A stretch of 64,000 nucleotides of DNA from Cryptomeria japonica (Eukaryota; Streptophyta; Pinopsida; Cupressales; Cupressaceae): the NCBI RefSeq assembly GCF_030272615.1, contig NC_081412.1:100191796-100255795 (forward strand), written 5' to 3'. Of the stretch, positions 1-11,100 are shown one piece after another (position 1 is the stretch's first letter; the number at the start of each line of letters is the position of its first letter). A model generated the notes under the pieces. It made no database searches and had not been told where the DNA came from. It saw nothing but the letters and a program-made list of their open reading frames with translations. A program made the translations under genes and the position numbers.

Positions 1-515
1 TATAATATAATAATATATTATTATATTATATAATACGTATTGTATTATATTATATATATTATAATATATAATATAATATAATATATATTATATTATATTA
101 TATTATATTATATTATATATAATATATTATAATATATAATATAATACAATATTATATTATATTATATATAATACAATATTATATTATATTATATATAATA
201 CAATATTTTATTATATTATATATAATATTATATTATATTATATTATATATAATATTGTATTATATTATATATAATATTGTATTATATTATATATAATATT
301 GTATTATATTATATATTACAATATATTATATTATATTATAATATAATATAATATAATAATATATTATAATATAATATAATATAATATAATAATATATTAT
401 ATAATACGTATTATATAATATATATAATGTAATAATATATTATATAATATATTATTACATTATATATATTATATAATATAATAGTATATTATATATTATA
501 TAATATGTAACATAT
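1..515. repeat. TA-rich satellite-like tract
   Basis: The first half kilobase is almost only A and T, built from short overlapping units such as ATAATATTGTATTATATT repeated with a period of about 24 and interspersed TATATAAT blocks. Both strands read nearly alike. The array probably continues to the left of the window. Short translated frames here are products of the repeat and not genes. Confidence 0.85.
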
Positions 516-686
516 AATATAATTTTAAAATTAAAATTACAAATAAAAATCGGATATCCGATAAAATCGAATATTCGATTTGCATAGGTAATTACCAGGC
601 CAAGGTGTACTGACACCCAGGCCAAGCAAAAAGTCAACATGGATTTTCACATTTTTAGGCGAGTGGGGAAGGCTATTTTTTTCACA

Positions 687-1337
687 TCACCACTTTTTGG
701 CCCCCCTTGATCCTGCACTAACCCAATTGTTAGTATCCTTAACCAGGTCCATCAGAGGGATAGAATGCATCACCTGTTCGGCCAAGTTTAAATCCTTATC
801 CAAATTTCCAGGATCCAGAGCATTGTTGTCAAGGATTTCCATACTCATAGGGCCCTCAATGTCCATGTTCAAAGGGGTCGTAACTTTATCGTCAATGAGT
901 TCCTAGGATTTCCTTTCAGGGGTAGTCATATCAACAACACCAACAATGATCGGGACAATAGGGTCCCTATTCATATTAACATTATCAACATCCCCATCAG
1001 GGTCCCCCTTAGTTTTAGGCCCCTCCTCCTTCTTGTCCCCAATGGGGTCCTCCTCAAAGTCCAGATTCTCAATAATCGGGGTCTTCTTCCTACGGCCTTT
1101 GGAAGCAAGTCTGGAGGATCTCCTTTTAACCTCCGAGTCTGGGGAAGGGTTGTCGTTCTCAATGTCCTCTGCTAAAGAGTTGTCATTATAAACAACACGT
1201 TTGTGTTTTGCGGGGGTTTTGCTTTTTCCTTTGGATAGGGAGCGAGAAGCATTGGGGGAGGCAGGTAGAGTTAAGCTAGGGGAGACCACCGAAAGAGAAA
1301 CAACCGAGGCATAGGTAGGTAGAGACATGGTGGTCAT
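687..1337 (-). pseudogene. Decayed basic-region ORF, downstream part of unknown TE protein
   Basis: One minus-strand frame of about 215 codons, broken by a single stop at about 900-902. The N-terminal part is Ser/Pro/Ala-rich, followed by a basic patch (RRSSRLASKGRRKK) that could be a nuclear-localisation signal, then an acidic Asp/Glu/Gly-rich stretch. I recognise no catalytic domain. It appears to continue the frame at 1490-2539 after one frameshift near 1405, so the two are probably one former protein of about 600 residues lying 3' of a LINE ORF2 on the same strand. The function is unknown, and the element it belonged to is not certain. Confidence 0.45.
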
Positions 1338-1489
1338 GGCAAAGCCCTCCTAGGGATATTGGAAGAATCTAGGGAAAGCCAGAGACAGGGCCGCAAGCTG
1401 CTGGGGAGTCGGCATTGGGGGCTGAGAGAGCGAAAGATTCCTAGGGGGTAGAGAGCCTCATGGAGTTTATACAACCTGTAAATAAGACC

Positions 1490-2539
1490 CTAGTGGAGGA
1501 GGAAAGGATGCTTATCCCCATGCTTAGGGTCCATAGTGTCCTTAACAGAGCTCTCTAAGGAATGCAGTAAATAAAACGACAGACAAAGCAAATCATTATT
1601 GCGGAAGTGATTGAGGAGGGGCAAATGGTAGTAGTAGAATACCTTATACTTGCCTTCGAGAGTGAAGTATTTCATGAACATGAGGCAGATCATGTTCCAT
1701 GGGTGCTTGAGCTCCTCCCGAGCAAACCCACCTTGCAGCTTGACAGGTTCCTCATGGTTGCAGAAAAACCGTTTCAACCCCTCACTGTTTGCAACATGGC
1801 TGGTACGCTTCCAGCGATGACCATCCAAGGTCAGCTTTGTAGCTTGGGCAATGGTCTCCTTAGAGACATCAAAGGTTACATTGGCAACCAAGACACATCT
1901 TCCAGACCAAGAGGAGGCGAAAGCAGCCGAGAGCTACTCATCATGGCCCTTCAAGCGGTCCAGAAAATCAGCAATTCCACCTTCAACACAGAAATTCCAG
2001 ATGAGAGAGTCATTTTTAAAATCATCTAGATTGTCCAGTTCACATCTCACTCTATCGCCCCCCACTTCATCCACCAACAAAGCTTCCTCAGTCATAAAAT
2101 AGATTGAGTTGTAGAGACCCTTCGAGAAGCAAGCCAGGAAAAGAAAATGGGGAATGTGCGAGCCCAACGTCAATAAATGAGAAATGAGGTTGGGCGCATC
2201 GGAAAACAAGAAGTCACTTTTAATAATGATTTGTTGGTTACGAGGCGTTAAGAGCCAGCGGATAACGGCGACAGCCAACACATTTCCAATCCAGTTGTAC
2301 CTCATCATGACTTTGCAAGCCCAAGTGAAATGCCAGCACAACAACGCGTGCGTCATCTCCAGCCTAGTCAAACTAGTCACCACCTCGTCTGAAGGGATCT
2401 GAGGAATATTCCCATTATTTGAATTATAAATCCATCGCCTCCAAACAGACCCGAGGAGGAGGGGGAGGGAAGTAGTTAGCAACCACTCAATCATTAGTGG
2501 GAATCCTGGATTTCTCTTCCTGAAGGAGGAAGTTAACAT
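1490..2539 (-). pseudogene. Decayed helical ORF 3' of the LINE RNase H, unknown function
   Basis: A single minus-strand frame covers this stretch, interrupted only by a TAG at about 1931-1933. Recognisable pieces are a hydrophobic, aromatic segment near the start, a middle part ending in FLDRLKGHDE, and a later part with TIAQATKLTLDGHRWK and FYYYHLPLLNHF. The style (mixed alpha-helical, Trp- and His-rich) resembles large uncharacterised ORFs carried by plant transposons, but I cannot name a family. Its first residues overlap the end of the LINE RNase H in another frame (2487-2539), so the true start is unknown; the junction may be a read-through or a second insertion. Confidence 0.4.
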
Positions 2540-3095
2540 GGTCTGGGAGTGATTTGTGACTCCTCCAACATCTCAGCCCTAAGAGGTTTAGGCCAATGGC
2601 TGCCATGGCATCCGCCACGTGGTTGCCTTCCCTGTAGATATGCATAACTCTAAACGAGTCAAGCCCAGAGATAAGCCTCAAGGTGTCCCTAATGGTTCCC
2701 TCAATTGTCCAATTAAGCTTATTCTGCCCTTTGACAACATTAATGATGAGCATGGAGTCCGCCTCAATGTCCATAATTCTAATTCCCATGGAGAGGGCAA
2801 TGCAGATTCCCCAAGCTAAGGCCATTGCTTCAGCCTAATTAGAGGAATGACCATTTAGGTTGCCCGCATAAGAATCAACAAGGGCCCTCAGAGGGGATCT
2901 TATCACTCCACCAGCAGTAACTAGGCCCCCCTTGGCGGCCCCATCAAAATTGAGTTTAAAATTAGTAGCCGGGGGGAACCAAATCGTGCATTGTTTTAGA
3001 AGTCTCTTAGAGGAGTCAACAAGAGAGAACGAGGGGGGGAGGTTCCAGCATCTGGAAATTCCCCAGTCCCAGATAGAGGGGGACTTGGATACCAT
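2487..3095 (-). pseudogene. LINE RNase H domain (RVT_3 type)
   Basis: This plant LINE-type RNase H is almost complete. It starts with FKLNFDGAAKGG (first catalytic Asp), continues after an in-frame stop at about 2832-2834 with AEAMALAWGI (Glu), then IEADSMLIINVV (Asp) and HIYREGNHVADAMA (last Asp), so all four D-E-D-D positions survive. It should cleave the RNA strand of RNA/DNA hybrids during target-primed reverse transcription. The stop separating the first Asp from the rest makes the present copy inactive. Confidence 0.8.
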
Positions 3096-3809
3096 TCAAG
3101 TTTTTGAAATAGAGATATTCTCAAGAATTAGATTGAGGAACTGAGTAAACACCATTTCCGCAGAGGTCTCTTTGTCTTTGAATATCCTGTCATTCCGCTC
3201 CTTCCAGATACACCAGCTAACATGGGGGGGGATTTGCTTCCACAATTGTTGGATAAGGGGGTTGGAAGAAGGGCCCCAAAACTCCTGACATAGATTTACC
3301 AAATTGTCATTCATAACCCAGCTGATATTAAGTTTACTATAGACCATCCCCCAAAGCTCTCGAGTGAAGGCATAGTGGAGGAAGAGATGGCCTAGACTTT
3401 CTTCATCAACTTTGCAGAGGATACATCTGTTAGGGAATTGAAAATCCCTCTTGACCAAGTTGTCTTGAGTCAAAATTTTGTTGAGGAGGGTAGTCCACCA
3501 GAAGAAATTAACCTTAGGGAGGAGTTGGGGGTTCTAGACCTCTTTCCAAATAGGGGAGACAGGTTCCCTGAGTAAGCTGGTGTAGGGAGTCCTGATAGAA
3601 AAGTCTCCAGAGGGGTCCCACTTCCAAATAAGTCTATCATCCCTAGGGAACAAGGGGAGGAATATACTAGCCAAAATCTTCTGAAGCTCTCTAGCAGTAG
3701 GAATGAGGAAGGGGAAGTCAACACAATTGTCCTCCAAAGTCCACCAAGTGCAATTATTGAAGTAGTCACCGACCCTTTCACCGAAGAAGCCTTTAGTGGC
3801 TTCCTGCAA
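3096..3809 (-). pseudogene. LINE zinc-binding RT-associated region (zf-RVT like)
   Basis: Two overlapping frames together give the region that follows RT in plant LINEs: a tryptophan-rich stretch with RLIWKWDPSGDFSIRT, then FPNRCILCKVDEESLGHLFLHY, whose Cys-x2-Cys and two His residues fit the zf-RVT zinc-binding fold, and CIWKERNDRIF at the end. A frame change near 3470-3530 separates the halves. The order and spacing match plant L1-type ORF2 proteins, so the assignment is firm even though the sequence no longer encodes a working protein. Confidence 0.75.
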
Positions 3810-4574
3810 CCGTCTCAGGAAGGGGGAAGAAGAAAGGGGTCTCTCCCCTAACTAGCAATCTTCCCAGAAAAGAATGTTCCTACCATTTCCAATAATCCAC
3901 TTCAAACCATGAAATAAAGGGTCCCTGCAGCTTAAGATGTTATTCCAGATTTTGGAACCCCTGGGAAGGTCCTCCTTTTTTAGGACAGTTGAAAACTTTG
4001 CATTACCCATGTACTTAGCTCTGATGATCCTACTTTAATCCAAATCCTTGTCCAGAAGCTTCCAGGCAATTTTAGTCATGAGGGCCTTATTGAATCTTGA
4101 GATCTTACGAGTTCCCAAGCCGCCCATGGCCTTGGGAAGACACACTTTGTCCCAGCCTACCAAGGCAAGCCTCTTCTTTTCTTCCATTCACATCTAGAGG
4201 AAAGTCTTTTGAATGTTCCAACTTAGCAGCCATAGCCACAGAAATCTTGAATAGGGAGAGTTTCTAAAGTACATGGGGATCCCCTGGAGGGAGGAGGAAA
4301 GCAGCTGCAACTTCCCCGCACTACTTAGGAATCTACCTTTCCAGCTAGCTAGCTTTTTCTGCATTCTTTCAAGGATAGAGATCCAAAAGGAATTAGAGAT
4401 CCTTAACAGTTAGAGGGAGACCAAGATAGGTGTCGGGGAGGGAGGCTTTTTGACAGCCAAGGACTCTGCAGACTTTATCTTGGAGTCGGGCATTAGTGTG
4501 AAAGAAGTAAATGCTGCTCTTATCATAGTTAATGTGCTGGCCAGAAGCCAGAGCATAGGCGTTAAGAAAGGATT

Positions 4575-4812
4575 TTAAAGCCTAGCTTCCCAAACAGAGC
4601 AAACACCAAAGAGGATCGTATCATCAACAAACTGTTGTAGAACATTAGGGGGTGCCATAGAGGTAGGCTTGATACCCAACAAAGTGCCCCTGCAAACCAA
4701 GGAGTTCAGGTTAGAGGTCAACACTTCAACAAGGATGATGAAAAGGTAGGGGGATAGAGGATCCCCTTGTCGCAGCCCTCTGGAGGACGAGGGTTCCCGT
4801 TGTGAGTTTTGT
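4575..4812 (-). pseudogene. LINE reverse transcriptase fragment
   Basis: The translation contains RGLRQGDPLSPYLF (RT motif around the fingers/palm boundary) and QFVDDTILFG, the catalytic FVDD box equivalent to YxDD/FADD of non-LTR retrotransposons. Both aspartates of the box are kept. The frame stops at 4575. The following 760 bases hold LINE-like RT thumb sequence only in broken frames, for example a run around 4450-4570 reading ALASGQHINYDKS when frameshifts are allowed. No promoter or start is expected here because the element is 5' truncated. Confidence 0.75.
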
Positions 4813-5194
4813 TGTTTCAATTATTGTTCTTTATTATCTATTTTTTTAACTTTTTTATTTTTTCCTTTGTTTTATATTTTTGCTAGTTAATTGTTGTTTT
4901 CTTATGAATTGTCTTTCTTTTGGTTCATTATTTTTTTCCTTTTCCTTTGATTTTAGCTTTATGATATTTAGTTTTGTTATTTTGTTATTTAAATTTTAGT
5001 TTTTTTCTTTTTTTTCTATTTTTTCTTCGAATACAATAACCTATCTTAGAATACAAAAAATTAAAGACATTGAAAAGCCGTTTGAAAATCTCTGTAAACC
5101 AAAAGTGACATATTTGGCTGGTGAAATGGTATCTGGAATTCCACCAAGAAAAATTAATAGTGAAGTTAAATTCCAGGGATTCATGTGGAGGTCT
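4813..5194. other. T-rich DNA between LINE and transporter gene
   Basis: This stretch lies 3' of the NPF stop codon on the minus strand. On the plus strand it is dominated by TTTT runs (A-rich on the transcribed-sense strand), so it can supply the 3' untranslated region and polyadenylation signals of the transporter gene. I see no further coding sequence. Confidence 0.5.
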
Positions 5195-8100
5195 TCATAC
5201 ATTACTTGTTTTCTCAAACACAGGCTTGTGTTTGTACCATTTGGACCAGAAAAGGTAATTGACAAAGTTGATCACATTGAGAATAGCAAGCAACCAGTAA
5301 AACAGATCAAGATGGTTGCGGTTCAAATTGTTCCCACGAAGCCAACCTCTGCTTTCTGTGATGTTTCGAGTTGCAGCATTCACAATATCCACCAAAATGG
5401 TGCTGAAGAAGTAACCCAGTGAGAGTGATGTATATGAGAATGCAGTGGCCATGGACCTCATTCTTTCAGGGGCTTCACTGTAGAAGAATTCCATCATACC
5501 CACCAAGGTGAATAAGTCTGCAATTCCAAAAACAAAGTATTGGAATCCAAGCCAGAACACACTAATTGGAATGGGTGGCATGAACAATGGTATGAAATCC
5601 ACCATTCCAGTTTCTCTTGCCACATTTTTTCTCTTCACCTCAACCAGAGCAGCTATGGTCATGGAGATGGCAGATAAGACTAATCCCACTCCAATTCTTT
5701 GCAAATGGGTAATCCCTGTTTCATGTCCAGTGAATTTTCGGGCAAATGGAACAAAAAATTTCTCGTAGATGGGGATAATGATGACTAGGAATACTATAGG
5801 AATAAATGGCAGAGAAGCTGCTGGGATATCAAAATTCTTCCCCATACTTCGATCCATTGTCAGGCCTTGAGACACAGAAAATGTCTGCAGTTGTGCTAAA
5901 CCTGTACTCAGTATTATTGAGCATCCAAAGATTGGGATCATCCGAAGTACAATTTTTGTTTCTTCTACTTGGGTTACACTGCATAAACGCCACTTACTGG
6001 GCTCCATTTTCACATAATTGGAGGGCGTTTCTGTTAATATTGCTGCTTTGTCCAAGAACCTGTTTCAAGTTTTGCAAGCAAACAAACTACCGTTAAGAAT
6101 GAAAATCTTATTCATGTAAGTTTTTGGATTTTGGATTTGATTGTAAGTTTTTGGATTTTGGATTTGATTGTGTGAGAGATTTTTAATCATCTTAATTATC
6201 AGTGTTTCTGATTATATTCTGTGATCCATCTAAGATCTACAACCATCTTTCATTTTTTTAACTCTCATACATGCTAACATGCTAATGATGAATCATAGAA
6301 TGTGATCCAAAACACTGATCACAGAATGATCCAAAATACGGATGATTAAGTTGATTAAAAGTAATACAATATCTTTTAAGGTCTTTGAACTGTTTTTGAT
6401 AGTGTTTTCTTGGGAAGATAACATACTTGAACTGTTCTGTATTTAGAAGCTTCTGAGTGTCCATATTCACTTCCTCATAATCTAACTCATATAGGTCGTT
6501 GGGATTCTCTGGGAGGGCGAGCTTTCGGTTATATATAGCAGCTACAAAGACCTGCATAAGGATGCAACAATTTTGATATATTACACAGAATAACATTTAA
6601 ATTTAAATCAATTCTTGGTATGAAATTAAAGTGTATTGATTAGTGTGTAAAATGTAATCATACTTGTAAGATGCGGGTTAGAGGGCTTCCTTGTGGGATT
6701 CTGTTACGATAAGATGTGGTGCCACTGATAAAGGTTATGGTTGCAAGGAAGACAGTTGCTGCGCAGATGCCAAAGCCTATATCCCAACCCTTTTTGTTCA
6801 TGACCCATACTATTACTGTGACTCCAAATGCTCCTCCTGCACTAATGCTGAATAAAAACATGTTGAAGTAAGTGGATATTTTTCTCCTGCCTTTGAGATC
6901 TCTGTCATTGAACTGATCTGCTCCAAATGGTAGGAGAGCACCCTTGAGACATCCATTCCCAACAGCGATCAAGTACAGGCCAGTGAATAACATTGCAGCT
7001 TTGCCTCCCCTTACTTTCTCACAGTTAGAAGTGGGATTGAAAGGGTTGCAGGGAGGAGGCTTTAATGATTCATGGTGTGCTTGCACTAACAATATAATGT
7101 AGCCCTGCACATAAACAAAAATTGGTTAGTATGACATGAGACTTTCACAGAAAGCGTATGTATTTGTGAAAATGGAAATTGATGGTGGGTCTCCTATGGA
7201 CTCTTATATTTACTGTTTAGCCGTTTTGCTTATGTAGACAAGTTTTAAGGGTTTGGCTATGTTTATCAATTTTTAAAAAATATGTAATAGTATTTTATAA
7301 ACAGTAATATAGGCATTCATTCATAAAAAAAAATGAATGTTTTCAATGTTTTCTAAAGAGTTGGATTTAATTGGTTAAAGCATCGAATTTCAATTGTGGA
7401 GATCCAAGTTCAATTTTCAAAGGGATATATTATAAGAAAAATGAGACTGATGGATAGGACCTCTTGTGGACACTCCATGATATTTTAATTTTAATTTATT
7501 TTTCTTTATATGTTTTGATTTTAATCTATTTTTAATGATCAAATTGAGACTAAGATTGTTTGTTAAGTGGTTGGATTAACTATGCATTCATCTAGCATAA
7601 TATATTGTTAAAAGTATCCTTCCTTTAACAATCTTGAAGATTCCATTGAAATAAGTTTCTAAAAATATCATAAACACTTTCTATTTTAGACACAAACATA
7701 CATATATTATATAGTAGGTGTAAAGGACACTAATAAACATAAATGCAAATAAAGAGATTGCTATGACAAAATGCATAATCTTGATTTCAATCTATTAATG
7801 TGGCTCTCTTATATCTTCTTCTAGTAGGTAGTTGCTAAGGTGGAAGCCATGAATCTTCTTCCATGTCTAGATCCATTAAGGTAGGGAGAAAATAGTCAGT
7901 ATTAAAAAAAAAAATATTAAGATTGTTTGATTTCTTATAGCTTTGAGACCCTCTCTTACATCATTCAATTGGATTCTTTATTTTATTTTTGTCTTTCCTT
8001 TCTCGTTCTATTTGCATTGCACTCCTTTTACTCTTAGTAGTCATGATTTGTGCAATAATTGAAACTTTCAATTTTTAAAAGAAATTCTATATGCTACCCA

Positions 8101-11100
8101 ATCCAATTGTCACACTTATTTATAATAAAATTTACTTTTAAGTTTGAATTTCAAAATTGAATTGCATTTCCCACCCAATCAACTAAATGAAGCAATAGAA
8201 AGATTTCTTATACTTAAATATTCCTTCTAAGCTCAAATCTATGAAATATCCTCTCCAAAAAGTTTACTACTGAAATAATTAAATAAATTTTTAAAACAAG
8301 ATGGAGCTAACTAATAAGAAGATAATTATAAATTTATTGATTTATTTAATAATTTTTTTTAATGAGAAAACTATTAATCTGAAGAATGAGTTAATTTGTG
8401 AGGTGAAAATAAAAAAGTGTAAGTGAAATGGATAGATGGATAAATGGATAAATTATTAATAAATGATTTCATTACATAACAATAAATGATAAATGTGATC
8501 CCTATTAAATGATTAATTAATTAATAATAAGGTAAAGTGATCAATGCTAATAGATGATAAGACGATAATTAAAATTTAATAAATAAGAAAATAATTTTAG
8601 TGTCAACCTTGGAGGTGGACTTCACTCCTCTTTGATTAGATAACCTAAGAGGTTGACACTAAAATTATTTTTTTATTTATTAAATTTTAATTATCATCTT
8701 ATTATCTATTAGCATTGATCACTTTACCTTATTATTAATTAATTAATCATTTAATAGACATCACATTTATCATTTATTGTCATTACATAAGTAATTTAAT
8801 CATTTATTAATAATTTATCCATTTATCCATCTATCCATTTCACTTACGCTTTTTTATTTTCACCTCACAAATTAACTCATTCTTCAAATTAATAGTTTTC
8901 TCATAAAAAAACTATTAAATAAATCAATAAATTTATAATTATCTTCTTATTAGTTAGTTCCATCTTGTTTTAAAAATTTATTTAATCCAATTAAAATACA
9001 TTGTCAAGTCAATCAAAGTGTTATGTTGCTAAGTTGCATCCACATTTCTAATAGCAAAGCAACTATCAATATGAAGTTTGTAGCAAGCTTGTTAAACTAT
9101 CATACTTATATTTAAAAAAAATAATGTAAAAAATGTTCATAGATGTCATTATTAAGGTAATTATTTTATTTATTCATTATTCCATTTAAAAAATTATTAT
9201 CTTATTATATTTTAATTAAAAAATAGAAAGTTACAATTACTAAAGTCAAATCATATGTTAAAACATGCGCATAAAGATGTAGAAAATTGTAACTATTAAT
9301 ATAATCTTTTTATTTAATTTAAAAGAAATAAAATAAAGTTGCAATGTTAAAATCATTCACTTTTTATTTTAAAAGTTGCTACCATTTTTTCACTTTTGAA
9401 TAGTATAAGACAACATAAAAATTTATTAGACTGTATAGATTGACATGTTATACATGATAAGTAAAAAATTGTTTTAGATAAATATAATAAATTGTTTTAA
9501 TTTATAATAGTATATATTATTTTATATTTATTATAAAAAATTCAAACTAATTAGATTATTTTCAAAAACTAAGGTATACTTTTTTTCTAATTTTTAAAAT
9601 ATTTTAATATGAATTTTTAGAATAGTTTCCACATTTTAATGAATTTAACAACTTATATAAAATTTAATATTTTTACATTTATTATTAATAATTATTACTG
9701 AATATCATATAATATTAATTTATGTAATATATATGATTATGTAATTTTTATTATTAATATATATTAATTTACAATCATTCTAAAATAAAATATAATTGTT
9801 AACAAGATTATTTAGAATATTTTTTGGTATGAATTTTAAAACTTAGTAAATTTAAGATTTTTGCATATATAGTAATTTATCACTGTTTTTCAATTTTACA
9901 TTCTTTTTATAATACTTTTTTTGACAACTAATATTTTTCTTAAACCTCAAATGAATGACATTGAAATGACCAAGTTGTCATAAGTTTGTAATGTGACAGG
10001 TAGGGGTGGTGAAATTCCATGATAGCAACTATTTAAATCAATCACTTTCTATTTTGTTTTTGTTACAACCATTTGTAATAAGAACTAAATTTGTTAATAT
10101 TAGTTTGTTTGTATTTTTCAAGTTTTTTGTTTTTTGTTTTTGTTTTTATTTCAATTCCATTGAATACAATTTGTTTAAGTGGTTGGATTAAAAATAGAAA
10201 TTAACTATACAATCATCTATTGTATTGTCTATCCAACACTTTGAATGCATCTTTGACCTTATTTATTAATTAAATAAAATTTAAAATATGATATGATTTT
10301 GAATTTTATTTAATTAATATAAATGATGAAATATTAATAGATAAATGTTGTCCACATCTAATACATTTCCCACACATTTACCATTTTAACTATGCACTTT
10401 TACTAGAACAAATTTGAGGGTTTGACTAAGGTAAGCCCCTAAAAATGCCATAGGCACCTTCTATTCTAAACATGAAGATGTATTGTAGAAGGTGTAGAGG
10501 CCACTAATAAACATAAATATTTATGCAAACAAGTGTAGAGAATGTGTGTGTCCCAACATAAAATACCAATATGTTGTATCAGACATAAATATATAGAAGA
10601 CACTATTGCATAGAATGGATACAAAAATACATGGTTAAGCCTTTGACAAGATGCATAATCTTGATTTCACACTAGCAATGTGATTCTCTTCCATCTTCTT
10701 CAAATGGATTGTTAAATAGTTAAAAACTAGACCTACGTTGTGCCTATCTTAGCTTCTTGGTTATTGTTTTCTTATTGTGCTAGCTCAATTTCAACTCTTT
10801 GTTTGTTTATCTAAAAGATTTTTACCATTATTAATTTTAAATATAAAGACAATTTAAAAATATATATATATTAATATAATATTATTAAAAAATAAATTAT
10901 AAATATATAATATTTACTACAGATTTTAAACTAAATTCAAAACATATTAATAATCTAAACAATAGATAATAGTTATGAAAGTCTACGAGGGTTTAACTTG
11001 CCATGTATCACTAGCTTGACAACTAGTGAGGCCACACCTTTTCCAATTTCAGGAATCATTAAAAAAAAAAAAAAAAAACTTGGTTTGAATGTTTGTTGAT

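Larger units (their letters stand above)
2487..4812 (-). mobile_element. 5'-truncated LINE (non-LTR retrotransposon), ORF2 3' half
   Basis: Read on the minus strand, the order is the end of the reverse transcriptase, a zinc-binding RT-associated domain, then a plant LINE-type RNase H, as in the L1 clade. The RT begins abruptly with SSRGLRQGDPLSPYLF at about 4803, beside T-rich DNA, so the catalytic N-terminal RT and the endonuclease are missing: a typical 5' truncation. Stops and frameshifts occur throughout, most densely at 3810-4575. I see no clean poly-A tail or target duplication at the low-coordinate end, where another ORF follows. Confidence 0.8.

Noticed and set aside
5105-6096. Plus-strand frames across the NPF 3' exon
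   Set aside because: Antisense shadows; the minus-strand frame has clear NPF motifs and correct splice sites.
10006-10191. Phe-rich 61-codon frame in the plus strand
   Set aside because: T-rich intron DNA; opposite strand to the NPF gene and no similarity that I can see.
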